Shown in pieces: positions 44,360-54,010 of a DNA stretch of 64,000 bases. The notes beneath the pieces were generated by a model, which searched no databases, was not told where the DNA came from, and saw only the letters and a program-made list of their open reading frames with translations. The stretch spans positions 37,907 to 101,906 of the forward strand of contig JAMPAV010000003.1 of the NCBI GenBank assembly GCA_023667055.1, written 5' to 3'. The number at the start of each line of letters is the position of its first letter. Position 1 is the first letter of the stretch. The translations under genes were made by a program, and so were the position numbers. Source of the stretch: Muribaculum sp. Its GTDB lineage: Bacteria > Bacteroidota > Bacteroidia > Bacteroidales > Muribaculaceae.

Positions 44360-45590
44360 CAGGGTAACCGCATCAAAATATATAAAAATTAAGAGAGATT
44401 TATGGATTATTAAGGAAATTGGTATTGACAAATGTCTCACATGCCATTATTTTATAGGGCATGAGAAACCAATTGATAGCGATATTTGATAGGGTGAAAG
44501 ACCCTCGAAAGATAGATAAATGCACTTATGAACTCGGAGACTTGATGGCAATTGCTTTGCTGACCTATCTCACGGGCAAGAAAGATTATGCAGACATGGA
44601 GCTTTTTGGCAAGCACTGTGCCCGTGAATACGGGTTGCTCCCATATACGGATCAGAATCCGTCCAGAGACACATTTGAGAGATTGTTCGGCATTCTCAAG
44701 ACAGATTATCTTGAGCAATGTGTTGTAAAGCATGGACGCATGGTGATGGATCTGTTGGCCGAAAAACAGATTGCTTTGGACGGCAAGAAAGAATGCGGCA
44801 CGGCTCCGCGGGAGAGAGGTCCCAAGGGGGATTACCTGCTTAATGCCTATGTCGTGGAGAACGCTCTGTTCATAGGACAGGAAAAACTGACCGACAAGGA
44901 AAATGAAATCCCTGCAATACCGAGGCTTCTGGACAAGTTGGAAATAAAGGATGCTATCATCAGCATTGATGCAATGGGAACCCAGGTTGACATTGCAAGG
45001 AAAATAATAGACAATGGTGGCCATTATTTCTTGGCCGTAAAGGAAAATCAGGCAGGATTGCTGACTGAAATAAAGGATGTTATAAAATACAACAAGCCGA
45101 CATCGACCCATACGGAAACTGACAAGGAACATGCGCGTGTGGAAACACGCACAGATTCCATCTATCCTGCGGACAAGATTGAAGACGGGGAAATCCTGGG
45201 TCGGTGGATGAATCTCAAGACTCTTGTCAAGGTTGACACCCACACCTGCCACGTGTCCGAGAACGGCAGAGAGGAGATCCAGACAAGATACTATATCAGT
45301 GACGAGGATTTCCCCCCATGCCCGATATTACGGCAGCTTGGCCAGAGGACACTGGGGCATCGAAAACGGGCTACACTGGCATCTTGATGTCACTTTCAAA
45401 GAGGATGACTGTCGTGCACGAAAACTAAATGCTGCACAGAATCTATCCCTGCTGAGGAAACTCGCACTTCAGATAGTAAAAGCCACCGACGACAAACTCA
45501 GTGTCCAGAAGAGACTGGTTAGAGCATCCCTCGATTCTGAATATTTGTTTACACTTCTAAAAAATTATGGATTTTGATGCGGTTGCCCTG
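44360..45590 (+). mobile_element. ISAs1-family insertion sequence with 9-bp target duplication
   Basis: Ends are CAGGGTAACCGCATCAAAAT and, inverted, CAGGGCAACCGCATCAAAAT (19 of 20). The element is 1231 bp and is flanked on both sides by AGGAATGAG (44351-44359 and 45591-45599), a 9-bp duplication that marks a recent insertion. It holds one transposase gene with a frameshift. Confidence 0.88.
44461..45577 (+). pseudogene. ISAs1-family transposase, frameshifted at a C6 tract
   Basis: The first frame runs from MRNQLIAIFDRVKDPRK through the N-terminal DDE_Tnp_1-associated domain and the catalytic ISIDAMGTQ and FLAVKENQAGL segments to TRYYISDEDFPP. At a run of six C (about 45313) the frame changes, and the expected sequence continues as ARYYGSLARGHWGIENGLHWHLDVTFKEDDCRAR, which carries the catalytic Glu, to ...LLKNYGF. 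A one-base change in the homopolymer explains it; slippage on the C6 run could restore some full-length protein. Confidence 0.8.
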
Positions 45591-45630
45591 AGGAATGAGG
45601 AAAACATTTTGGGGAATGAAGAATTTTTAT

Positions 45631-45872
45631 TAAATTTGCGGATGTGAATCGAAAGATGAACAAGACATAGGGATTCAGAGGAATCTCACAAAATATTATA
45701 GCGTTTGCTATTTGTTCTTGTACGCTGGAACGTCGGAAATTTCAAAGTACAGACCTGAACAGATAAGTGAATGCTCGCGCAATGCGTGGGCGTTTATCGT
45801 CTCTGTACAGGCATTCCGACAATTTGGGTTTATACCCGGCCTCAGCGTAGACATAAACGTCTGCGCTTTTTT
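45631..45872 (+). ncRNA. Putative leader/small RNA upstream of the restriction-modification genes
   Basis: A TAAATTTG promoter box (45631-45638) starts a ~225-nt transcript that ends at GCGTAGAC-ATAAAC-GTCTGCGC followed by six T (45845-45872), an intrinsic terminator. No sensible ORF lies inside. The first methylase gene begins 130 bp further on, so the RNA may be an attenuating leader or an independent sRNA. The stretch between 45873 and 46002 shows no second clear promoter. Confidence 0.5.
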
Positions 45873-46002
45873 GTCGGATTCAGCAGCAGTGGCATTCGCA
45901 AGTTGAGTAACTAATCGAATGTCAAAAAGCGATGGTAAGGAATCACTGTAACTACACCTATAGTTTTAAAGAATCGACATTCCAAAGGTCTTTGTCATAG
46001 TC

Positions 46003-47076
46003 ATGGCAGAGACCAAAACGGCTATGCCGATTTCAAAATCGGAACCTTTGCAAAACCAGCAAGGGGAAAATGAGTATGCCCCTGTAGATATTAAGGAGAA
46101 TGACATACTTAATCTATCGCCAGATGTACTGACGATACTACTGAGGGATCATACTACTCATAGGAACATTTTCTGGGCAACAGACAATTATTCCCATCTC
46201 GGAGAAGGATACAGGTTCTCCGACCAGATTACAATAGAATCAATCACGGGAGATAATGGGAGTGTCATAGTGCCGAGAGCACTTAAATCCCGACAACAGC
46301 AACAACAGCGCAGCCGCGAGATGGCGGAGGTGTTCACACCGTCATGGATTTGCAACAAACAGAACAACCTAATTGATAATGCATGGTTTGGCAGGGAAAA
46401 TGTATTCAATGAAGAAATAGACAATCCTGATGGTACTCATACCTGGATTCCAACTGGAGGGAAAATTGAATTTCCGGAAGGCAAATCATGGCAGGAATAT
46501 GTAACGGAAAACCGCATGGAGATAACATGCGGAGAGGCGCCATATCTGGTCAGCAGCTATGACACGGTAAGCGGAGATCCACTCCCAATTAATATGCGTA
46601 TAGGACTTCTCGACCGCAAACTGAGGATAGTGGGCGAAAATACTGAAAAATCCGGCGAATGGATAGCTGCGGCCAAGGCATCTCTAAGATCCATCTATGG
46701 ATATGAATGGCAGGGAGACAATCTGATACTTGCAAGAGAAAACATACTTTTCACAATCCTCGACCATTACCGGGAAAAATTCGGGAGGGAACTGCCCAAG
46801 CAGTCTCTGCCCGGTCTTGCCTACATAATATCATGGAACATGTGGCAGATGGATGGGCTGAAGGGTGTGATACCCAACAGTTGCGGAGAGCGGACCACTG
46901 TCGTGGCTGACCTCTTCGGGGAGACAGTCACCGTCAGTCAATGCAAGGGATGCAAAAACGGAAATATACGCGATCACAACGGCATATATGCCATGATAGC
47001 TGACTGGCCGAAGGATGTGACATCATCGCAGGTGAAGCACAAGACCCCCATAAGATTTATTGACCTAATAAAATGA
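46003..47076 (+). CDS. Restriction-modification methylase-like subunit
   Basis: A 357-residue protein of the family usually annotated as restriction endonuclease subunit M. It has EMAEVFTPSWICNKQNNLID (EVFTP at 109-113), a variant SAM-motif region RMEITCGEAPYLVSS (~170-184), RIGLLDRKLRIV and a C-terminal ISWNMWQMDGLKGVIP. The classical NPPY catalytic motif is not here but in the next protein, so the pair may share one split methyltransferase. A Q5 run lies at ~98-102. The next gene starts 6 bp later. Confidence 0.75.
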   Translation: MAETKTAMPISKSEPLQNQQGENEYAPVDIKENDILNLSPDVLTILLRDHTTHRNIFWATDNYSHLGEGYRFSDQITIESITGDNGSVIVPRALKSRQQQQQRSREMAEVFTPSWICNKQNNLIDNAWFGRENVFNEEIDNPDGTHTWIPTGGKIEFPEGKSWQEYVTENRMEITCGEAPYLVSSYDTVSGDPLPINMRIGLLDRKLRIVGENTEKSGEWIAAAKASLRSIYGYEWQGDNLILARENILFTILDHYREKFGRELPKQSLPGLAYIISWNMWQMDGLKGVIPNSCGERTTVVADLFGETVTVSQCKGCKNGNIRDHNGIYAMIADWPKDVTSSQVKHKTPIRFIDLIK

Positions 47077-47082
47077 CAAGCC

Positions 47083-50000
47083 ATGGAATACTTCTCATCA
47101 CTTAAACCTAAACTGATATATGTGTTCCGTATTCCAGACGGCACTCATTCCGACTGTCTGAAAATTGGAGAGGCAACATTTGAGGATGGCAACATAACGC
47201 TGCCACCCAACAGCAGTGCGCTCAACAAGGCCGCCAAAGCCCGCATAGACCAATACACCAAGACAGCAGGTATTGCATGCGAACTTCTGCACACAGAGAT
47301 TGCTATTGCTGTCAGGGATGGGGCGATACTTGGTTTTAACGACAAGGAGGTGCATGACGTTCTGCTCCGAAGCGGAGTGAAGAGAAAGGTTTTCGACAAG
47401 GTGAATGGAGCCAACGAATGGTTTTGCTGCGACCTCAACACTGCAAAAAACGCCATAGCCGCTGTCAAGGCAGGCCGAAATTCATTGCTTGCCTCTGAAA
47501 TAACGGAGGCTCACAGCCCCATCATCTTCAGACCCGAACAGAGGGAGGCCATTGACAAGACACTCCGACAGTTCAAGAAAGGGAACCAGATGCTCTGGAA
47601 TGCCAAGATGAGATTTGGCAAGACACTGTCGGCACTACAGGTTGTCAAAGAACGTGGAGATTTCAGAAGGGTCTTGATACTGACCCACAGGCCGGTGGTG
47701 GACAAAGGCTGGTATGAAGACTTCCGGAAGATTTTCTATGACACACCGGATTTCCTGTACGGCTCCAAAACCAATGGTGAGACATTCCGTTCTCTGGAGA
47801 GGAAAGCAAGGGAGAAAACCAACCGGTATGTATATTTCGCCTCTATGCAGGATTTGAGAGGTTCGGAACTTGTCGGCGGCAACTTTGACAAGAACAACGA
47901 CATATTCTCAACACCATGGAATCTTGTCATAGTGGATGAGGCGCATGAGGGTACGCAGACGGAACTTGGGAAGGCGGTGATGTCGGAACTTGTGAAGCCT
48001 GAGACGAAGGTGTTACGACTCAGTGGTACTCCATTCAATCTTCTTGACGACTTCAAGGAAGATGAAATCTACACATGGGACTACGTGATGGAACAACGGG
48101 CAAAGGCACAGTGGGACGAACAGCATCCCGGTGACCACAACCCATACGCGGGACTTCCCAGACTCAACATCTACACCTACGACCTCGGCAGACTGATGAA
48201 TGAATACGTAGATGAGGACATTGCCTTCAACTTTAGGGAATTTTTCCGGACGAAGGAGGACGGGCGTTTCGTGCATGAACGACATGTGGAGAATTTCCTC
48301 AACCTTCTTACCAAGACAGACGAGGAGAGCATGTATCCCTTTGCCAACGAAAGATACCGCGACATATTCCGCCATACACTTTGGATGGTGCCTGGGGTAA
48401 AGGCGGCCAAGGCACTGTCGGCGATGCTGAGGAATCATCCAGTGTTTGGATTGTTTGAGGTGGTCAACGTAGCTGGAGACGGAGACGAGGAGGAAGAAAA
48501 CGAAGAGGCACTGCGTAAGGTGGAGAAAGCGATAGGGAAAGACCCGGACAAGACACGAACCATAACTCTATCGTGCGGAAGGCTTACCACTGGTGTGAGT
48601 GTGAAGCCATGGACAGGGGTTTTGATGTTGTCGGGCAGTTTCAATACCGCCGCATCCGCATATATGCAGACTATATTCAGGGTCCAGACACCTGCAACAA
48701 TCAATGGACGTGTGAAGGAGGACTGCTATGTGTTTGATTTTGCTCCTGACCGCACACTGAAGGTTCTTGCAGAGACGGCTAAGATTTCCACAAAGGCCGG
48801 CAAGCAGACATCAGATGAGCGGAAGCAGCTAGGTGAGTTTCTCAACTTTTGCCCAATAATATCCATAGAGGGGAGCCAAATGCAGGAACTGGACACAGAC
48901 CAGATGCTCCAGCAGCTTAAAAAAGTTTATGTGGAGAAGGTGGTGCAGAACGGATTTGAGGACTCGTATCTGTACAACGACGAGCTTATGAGGCTCACCG
49001 ACATAGACATTGCCAAGTTTGACAAGCTTAAGGGGATAATCGGACAGACCAAGGCTATGGCAAAGACCAACGAAATCACAGTGAATGACCAGGGCCTGAC
49101 AAGCGAGGAATACGAAGAACAGAAGGAGCTCGAAAAGAAAAAGAAAAAGGAACTGACGGAAGAAGAAAAAGCACGCCTTGAGGAACTGAAGGCGAAAAAG
49201 AAGGGACGTGATGCTGCGATTTCAATTCTGAGGGGAATCTCAATCCGTATGCCATTGCTTATCTATGGAGCCGACATAAAGGATGAGGACAAGGAGCTGA
49301 CTATAGACAACTTCACTTCGCTTGTGGATGATCTTTCTTGGGAGGAGTTTATGCCCAACAAAGTGACAAAAGAACTTTTCGGGGAGTTCAAAGAATACTA
49401 TGATCCCGACATATTCATGGCGGCATCGAAAAAGATACGGCAGATGGCGAGGGCAGCCGACCGACTGACGATAGAGGAGAGAATTGAAAGGATATCTGCA
49501 ATCTTCGCCACTTTCCGTAATCCCGACAAGGAGACGGTGCTGACACCATGGCGTGTTGTGAACATGCATTTGAGCGACTGCCTTGGAGGATACACCTTCT
49601 TCAACGAGGATTTCACAGAGACTATTGAGGAACCTAGGTTTGTTGACCGGGGGGAGGTCACTTCGGATGTATTCTCGATCGACAGTCACTTGCTGGAGAT
49701 AAACTCGAAGTCGGGACTATATCCGCTCTATCTTGCATACAACATCTACCGGACAAGGCTGCGAAATGAGACAACATCGCCGGAGACACTGGAGCAGCAT
49801 CAGAGGCTTTGGGATACCACGTTGGCGGAAAACATCTTTGTGATATGCAAGACGCCGATGGCGAAGGCCATCACACGGCGCACACTCCTTGGTTTTCGCA
49901 AGGGAAAGGCCAATATGTGGGCACCGGAAGACTTAATCAACAAAATCAAGAACCAGCCGGACCTTTTTCTGAAGAAGGTCGGCGACTTAGTAGGATACAA

Positions 50001-51030
50001 CGTGAAAATCAAAGCAATAGTGGGGAATCCGCCATATCAGGTGATGAATGATGGTGCAGGTGCAAGTGCTTCTCCTGTATACAATTATTTTGTAAATATT
50101 TCAAAAAGACTTAATCCTTTTTTCCTATCTTTAATTATGCCAGCAAGATGGTTTGCTGGAGGCCGAGGTGTTGATGATTTTCGAAAAAGTATGCTGTCCG
50201 ATTCGCAACTTACTTTAATTCATGATTATCCAGATGCTAGAGATTGTTTTGAAACCGTAGAAATCAAAGGTGGCATTATGTATTTTAGATGGGATAAAGG
50301 ACATGATGGAGATTGCACTATAATAACACACAATCAGAATAAAATCTCTAGCATCTCCAAAAGGCCACTGATAATAGAAGGGATGGAGACTTTCATACGT
50401 CAAAATGAGCTCGTTTCAATAGTTCAAAAAATAAAATCTCATGTCTCAATATCCTTTGATTCCATTGTAAGTTCTAGAGATCCTTTTGGATTAGATGTTC
50501 GAGCTGAAGGAACTTATAAACAAATAAAGCCATCTTATAGTCTTGACAAGGTTAATGACTCTGATGTAGCATATTATTATTTTGGTTGGCGTAAGAATGG
50601 TGTTGGTTATATAAACGTTAATATGGTTAACGAGGGCCATGAATACATTGATCAACCGAAAATCTTTGTACCTTGTGCATGGGGAAATGGCAGAGTTGAA
50701 GAAGATAGGATCAATCCCTTTATACCGGAACCTCGGAGTGTCTGCTTTGAAACATATCTTATGGTAGGTCCTTTTGAAAATTGGGCAATACTTGAAAATG
50801 TGATAAAATACATGAATAGTAAATTCTTCCACATCTTAGTTTCACCTCTAAAAGTATCCCAACATGCTACTCAAAATGTTTATCGATTAGTTCCTATGCA
50901 AGACTTTAGCTCAGACAGTGACATAGACTGGAGTAAGAGTGTGGCGGAGATTGACCGACAGCTATATGCGAAGTATGGGCTGAATGAGGAGGAGATAACC
51001 TTCATTGAGTCCATGATAAAGCCGATGTGA
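47083..51030 (+). CDS. GIY-YIG-like / SF2 helicase / Eco57I-type methylase fusion protein
   Basis: A 1315-residue protein. Residues ~8-135 resemble a GIY-YIG/T5orf172 nuclease: LIYVFRIPD, LKIGEATF, an Arg (ARIDQYT) and a distal EVHDVLL...NEWF. Residues ~170-560 are an SF2 helicase: MRFGKTLSALQ, ILTHRPVVDKG, VDEAHEG, LSGTPFN and QTIFRVQTP. A charged coiled coil follows (~680-710, KKKKKELTEEEK). Around residue 980 is NPPYQ, the catalytic motif of an N6-adenine methylase, followed by a likely target-recognition region to ~1280. This would be a restriction enzyme with cutting, translocation and methylation in one chain, working with the subunit upstream. The last third of the gene is visibly AT-richer. 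Confidence 0.8.
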   Translation: MEYFSSLKPKLIYVFRIPDGTHSDCLKIGEATFEDGNITLPPNSSALNKAAKARIDQYTKTAGIACELLHTEIAIAVRDGAILGFNDKEVHDVLLRSGVKRKVFDKVNGANEWFCCDLNTAKNAIAAVKAGRNSLLASEITEAHSPIIFRPEQREAIDKTLRQFKKGNQMLWNAKMRFGKTLSALQVVKERGDFRRVLILTHRPVVDKGWYEDFRKIFYDTPDFLYGSKTNGETFRSLERKAREKTNRYVYFASMQDLRGSELVGGNFDKNNDIFSTPWNLVIVDEAHEGTQTELGKAVMSELVKPETKVLRLSGTPFNLLDDFKEDEIYTWDYVMEQRAKAQWDEQHPGDHNPYAGLPRLNIYTYDLGRLMNEYVDEDIAFNFREFFRTKEDGRFVHERHVENFLNLLTKTDEESMYPFANERYRDIFRHTLWMVPGVKAAKALSAMLRNHPVFGLFEVVNVAGDGDEEEENEEALRKVEKAIGKDPDKTRTITLSCGRLTTGVSVKPWTGVLMLSGSFNTAASAYMQTIFRVQTPATINGRVKEDCYVFDFAPDRTLKVLAETAKISTKAGKQTSDERKQLGEFLNFCPIISIEGSQMQELDTDQMLQQLKKVYVEKVVQNGFEDSYLYNDELMRLTDIDIAKFDKLKGIIGQTKAMAKTNEITVNDQGLTSEEYEEQKELEKKKKKELTEEEKARLEELKAKKKGRDAAISILRGISIRMPLLIYGADIKDEDKELTIDNFTSLVDDLSWEEFMPNKVTKELFGEFKEYYDPDIFMAASKKIRQMARAADRLTIEERIERISAIFATFRNPDKETVLTPWRVVNMHLSDCLGGYTFFNEDFTETIEEPRFVDRGEVTSDVFSIDSHLLEINSKSGLYPLYLAYNIYRTRLRNETTSPETLEQHQRLWDTTLAENIFVICKTPMAKAITRRTLLGFRKGKANMWAPEDLINKIKNQPDLFLKKVGDLVGYNVKIKAIVGNPPYQVMNDGAGASASPVYNYFVNISKRLNPFFLSLIMPARWFAGGRGVDDFRKSMLSDSQLTLIHDYPDARDCFETVEIKGGIMYFRWDKGHDGDCTIITHNQNKISSISKRPLIIEGMETFIRQNELVSIVQKIKSHVSISFDSIVSSRDPFGLDVRAEGTYKQIKPSYSLDKVNDSDVAYYYFGWRKNGVGYINVNMVNEGHEYIDQPKIFVPCAWGNGRVEEDRINPFIPEPRSVCFETYLMVGPFENWAILENVIKYMNSKFFHILVSPLKVSQHATQNVYRLVPMQDFSSDSDIDWSKSVAEIDRQLYAKYGLNEEEITFIESMIKPM

Positions 51031-51055
51031 AATCAACATTTATAAAACGAAAATT

Positions 51056-51406
51056 ATGACAGAACAAGAAATCAGACGAATGAATTATACCTACGGAGGG
51101 AATAATTATGTACTCCTCGGGAATACCAAATGGATTGCCTTCACCAAAAACGTGATTGAAAAGAAGATTAAACCGAAATTCGGATTGGATTTCAATCTGA
51201 TTATCTATTGGTATAATGCAGATGGAGGTATAGATTATATCAAGGTTCCATATAAAAGGGTATCTCATCTGTTCACGGATGAGCATATTACCGGCAAGGG
51301 GACACCAAGAGAAAGATGGAACTTCATCATTAAGGACAATCTGCTATGCGTGCATGCCAATACATATTATTCTATTGACATAATGCCTTATCTGCATAAA
51401 ATGTGA
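51056..51406 (+). CDS. Hypothetical protein downstream of the restriction genes
   Basis: A 116-residue protein with no family I know. It has a Tyr/Trp/Asn-rich composition (YTYGGNNYVLLGNTKWIAF, IIYWYNADGGIDYIKVPY) and is probably a small globular alpha/beta protein without signal peptide or membrane segment. It starts 25 bp after the large restriction protein and is likely in the same transcript, so an accessory or inhibitory role is possible but unsupported. Base composition is AT-rich like the 3' part of its neighbour. Confidence 0.6.
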   Translation: MTEQEIRRMNYTYGGNNYVLLGNTKWIAFTKNVIEKKIKPKFGLDFNLIIYWYNADGGIDYIKVPYKRVSHLFTDEHITGKGTPRERWNFIIKDNLLCVHANTYYSIDIMPYLHKM

Positions 51407-51490
51407 TTTAGTGTAATCTGATTATGCCTAAAATAGGGGCAACAGACATAGAATCTAAAGTAATCGGAATAAATAATTGTAAAATTTGTA

Positions 51491-51544
51491 GGACGTGCCT
51501 TTGGTACGTTTGCATTTTAAATGCTACGCGCCAAAGGCATGTCC
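51491..51544. other. 14-bp inverted repeat (hairpin) after the restriction operon
   Basis: GGACGTGCCTTTGG pairs with CCAAAGGCATGTCC at 13 of 14 positions with a ~26-bp loop. It could terminate the operon, though there is no T run. It stands in a stretch (51407-51640) that otherwise shows nothing. Confidence 0.45.
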
Positions 51545-51639
51545 CTTCAATGTGTATTTTGCACAATGCTTTGAGTGTTGCCTGTAACCAAACTAAATGA
51601 AACAGTTTGGATTTTTAGAAACAGGACAAAACGCAAGCA

Positions 51640-52358
51640 ATACAAATCGGGCTGAAGACCTCACGCTCACTCAAAACGGTTGTGCATGTGAGCTGAAGCT
51701 CAGGGTTCTGCTCAAAACGGCTGGTAAGGGGGCCGATCTGCAAAGCGTATGGGGAAATGTTTATTCATAAATTTATCCATAGTAAAAGAGAAATCCCGAA
51801 GACCTTTCTTGGGGCGGGTATAGGACGGCGAATACGGTCATGTCGCGGTTGTCAGGGTCGATACCCGGGAGTCTGCCGGCTAAAGTCGTAGTCGTACTCC
51901 TCCGGCATTAAAGTCGGAACAAAGGGGGGAGTCAGGCACTTCCGTGATCGATCTGATGTGAAGCCTGGACAATGCTCATGGCCCCAAGTGGCCGCGACAC
52001 AGAACAAGATATCTCCGCTATTGGGAGCCTCGCAATGTATGCGAGGCAGAGAAACAGATATCACAGCAAATCTTGACATAGCACGATACCGATTCCAGAT
52101 CGGCGAGGTGGATATGACTTGGCAGGATCCTGATGTTGGTTACTGCAAAAAATGGGGCTGCCCCTTATCCATGTAAGAATTCAACTTTTGCAGGCGAAAG
52201 TTGAGGCTGAGGTTTAGGGTTTAGAGTTTAAAGTTTAATTTATCGGTAAAGTGCTTATGTAAGCCCAAAGTCTGAAAATTTTTGAGGGTATAGGGTTAAA
52301 GAGAGGAATGAAAATGAAAATTTTTGACGAGAGGGATTTAAAGCCGGGAGAAAACGCG
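51640..52358. repeat. Long intergenic repeat, copy B
   Basis: Direct repeat of copy A: from GGGCGGGTATAGGACGGCG through GATACCCGGGAGTCTGCCGG to CAGGATCCTGATGTTGG, then, after skipping the 553-bp piece present in A, from TTACTGC through CCCCTTATCCATGTAAG to GCCGGGAGAAAA. Identity looks above 90 percent. The conserved hairpin CCTCGCAATGTATGCGAGG keeps its stem but changes its loop relative to A. Confidence 0.8.
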
Positions 52359-52366
52359 GACGATGG

Positions 52367-52560
52367 TTTTCGGGCTGAAGGCCTCACGCTCACTCAAAAC
52401 GGCTGCGCATGTGAGAGGAGCTGAAGCTCTGGTTCTACCTCAAAACGGCTGCGCATGTGAGAGGAGCTGAAGCTCTGGTTCTACCTCAAAACGGCTGCCC
52501 ATGTGAAGAAAGCTGAAGCTCTTGAGCGGTGCAAAAAGGCTGCGCAGGTGGCTGAAATTC
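52367..52560. repeat. Tandem ~45-bp repeats (CTCAAAACGGCTG units)
   Basis: Four or five units each containing GAGCTGAAGCTC and CTCAAAACGGCTGCGCATGTG, in a row. Single units occur near 43930, 51660, 53610-53690 and 54975-55050. Confidence 0.75.
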
Positions 52561-52565
52561 TTATG

Positions 52566-53513
52566 TTAATTATTCAAGTTCATTAGAATTTTTTGAACTT
52601 CAGATATTGGCATATTGTATGCTTTGGCAATTTCATTTGGTGAAACTCCAAATGAAGCCATCATAGATATGCTTTTGATTCTCTCTTGAGCGATTCCTTC
52701 TTCTCTACCTTCTTCTCTACCTTCTTCTCTACCTTTCTCGATACCTTTTTCGATACCTTTTTCGATTCCGATAGCTTCGCCATCATGAAATCCGTCGTCA
52801 TATCCGCTCTCGCGGTATAGTTCCCGGTCTTCGTATGCACGGACCGACTTGCTGTAGGCAACAACATCCTCGGCGGCAAAGCTACCAATTTCTGACGCAT
52901 CAAACATATCACTGTATTCCTTACTTTTGTATGCTTTAGATTCCTTGTCCATGTGATGCATGTTTTTTATAAGGTAAGTAATCTTTTCTAGTTCCGTCTC
53001 GCATTCTTCCCATGAGTCTTTGACCTCTTCAAGACAAACAATCAGAAGCCTTAACAGGTTTGAGAACAACTCTCTTGTATTTTTCTCCCGTAATTGGAAA
53101 TCGTGAAGCAGTTTCCTTGATATATGTCTGAATTGGAAATCCACGAAGAATATTCCATATACCGGTTTGTAGTCGTATTTGTCGCCTGACACGCCCTGTC
53201 CTGCAAGACCCTTTGCCAAATAATAGACAAGTCTTTTCTCGAGATGAAGATGATGCTCCTGCTGCATCTCCAAGATGAAATGTTCCTTCTGTTCTGGAGT
53301 TGTGCAATAGACATCATAAACTATTCTTTTCCCATCCGGACTGGGAGGAAGCACTTCCTTGTTGTGGAATACCACATTGGTCACTTTTACTCCTTCCGGT
53401 TCAAACAACACATTGAGAAAACGAATCAAGACATGCTTGAATTCTTCGGTGCCAAACAATCGCTTGAAACCGAAATCCGTCAGGATATTCATAAAAGTGC
53501 CTAAATTTTTCAT
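52566..53513 (-). CDS. Rpn-family recombination-promoting nuclease / PD-(D/E)XK transposase-like
   Basis: From MKNLGTFMNILTDFGFKRLFG the 315-residue protein matches the PD-(D/E)XK nuclease family transposases of Bacteroidota: FGFKRLFG, the Asp in VYDVYCTT and the ExQ motif in FILEMQQEHH. Near residue 250 it carries a run of four-residue repeats (IEKG, then REEG) encoded by near-perfect 12-bp DNA repeats, so its length can vary. The family cuts DNA and promotes horizontal recombination; many are also viewed as toxins or defence nucleases. It sits among long repeats, which are natural substrates for such recombination. An ATG 54 bp upstream is rejected because conservation begins at MKNLG. Confidence 0.82.
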   Translation of the reverse strand: MKNLGTFMNILTDFGFKRLFGTEEFKHVLIRFLNVLFEPEGVKVTNVVFHNKEVLPPSPDGKRIVYDVYCTTPEQKEHFILEMQQEHHLHLEKRLVYYLAKGLAGQGVSGDKYDYKPVYGIFFVDFQFRHISRKLLHDFQLREKNTRELFSNLLRLLIVCLEEVKDSWEECETELEKITYLIKNMHHMDKESKAYKSKEYSDMFDASEIGSFAAEDVVAYSKSVRAYEDRELYRESGYDDGFHDGEAIGIEKGIEKGIEKGREEGREEGREEGIAQERIKSISMMASFGVSPNEIAKAYNMPISEVQKILMNLNN

Positions 53514-53599
53514 ACTTTTTGAAATTTTTGCTAAATTAATTAAAATTCCACAATAATGCAAAAACAAACAGTGATATTTTTGCTCAAGACGGTATTTTT

Positions 53600-53910
53600 G
53601 TAAAATCTAAGCTGAGACTCAGGGTTCTGGTCAAAATGGCTGCGGGGGGGAGAGCTGAAGCTCAGGTTCTGCCTCAAAACGGCTAGCGCATGTGGGGAGG
53701 CGATCTGCAAAGAGTATGGCGATCTGCTGTGAGGGCTTGACAATACTCACGGCCCCAAGTGGCCGCGACACAGAACAAGATATCTATGCTATTAGGAGCC
53801 TCGCACTATATGTGAGTCACAGTAACAGATATCACAGCAGATCTTGCCATAGCTCAATACCGATACGAGATCGGAGGGATGGATATGACTTGGCAGCTGC
53901 GGTAGGAGAC
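53600..53910. repeat. Long intergenic repeat, partial copy C
   Basis: Contains one or two CTCAAAACGGCT units and then ~200 bp matching the middle of copies A and B (CACGGCCCCAAGTGGCCGCG to GGATGGATATGACTTGGCAG). Same orientation as A and B. Confidence 0.75.
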
Positions 53911-53944
53911 TTGTTCCAACATTGATGGCTGGACAAGGGAGATG

Positions 53945-53987
53945 AAAAATGACCTCATTTCATAAAGCTTTATGAAATGAGGTCATT
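53945..53987 (-). terminator. Perfect 20-bp palindrome with T run
   Basis: 40 consecutive bases (53948-53987) are self-complementary with no unpaired loop; on the minus strand the hairpin is followed by TTTTT. It lies 24 bp after the stop of the truncated gene at 54011. Confidence 0.7.
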
Positions 53988-54010
53988 GACAAGGACTTTG
54001 CCATATTAAA

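Noticed and set aside
45712..45906. 64-codon ORF upstream of the restriction genes
   Set aside because: It runs through a strong intrinsic terminator and has no conserved-looking pattern; a non-coding RNA fits better.
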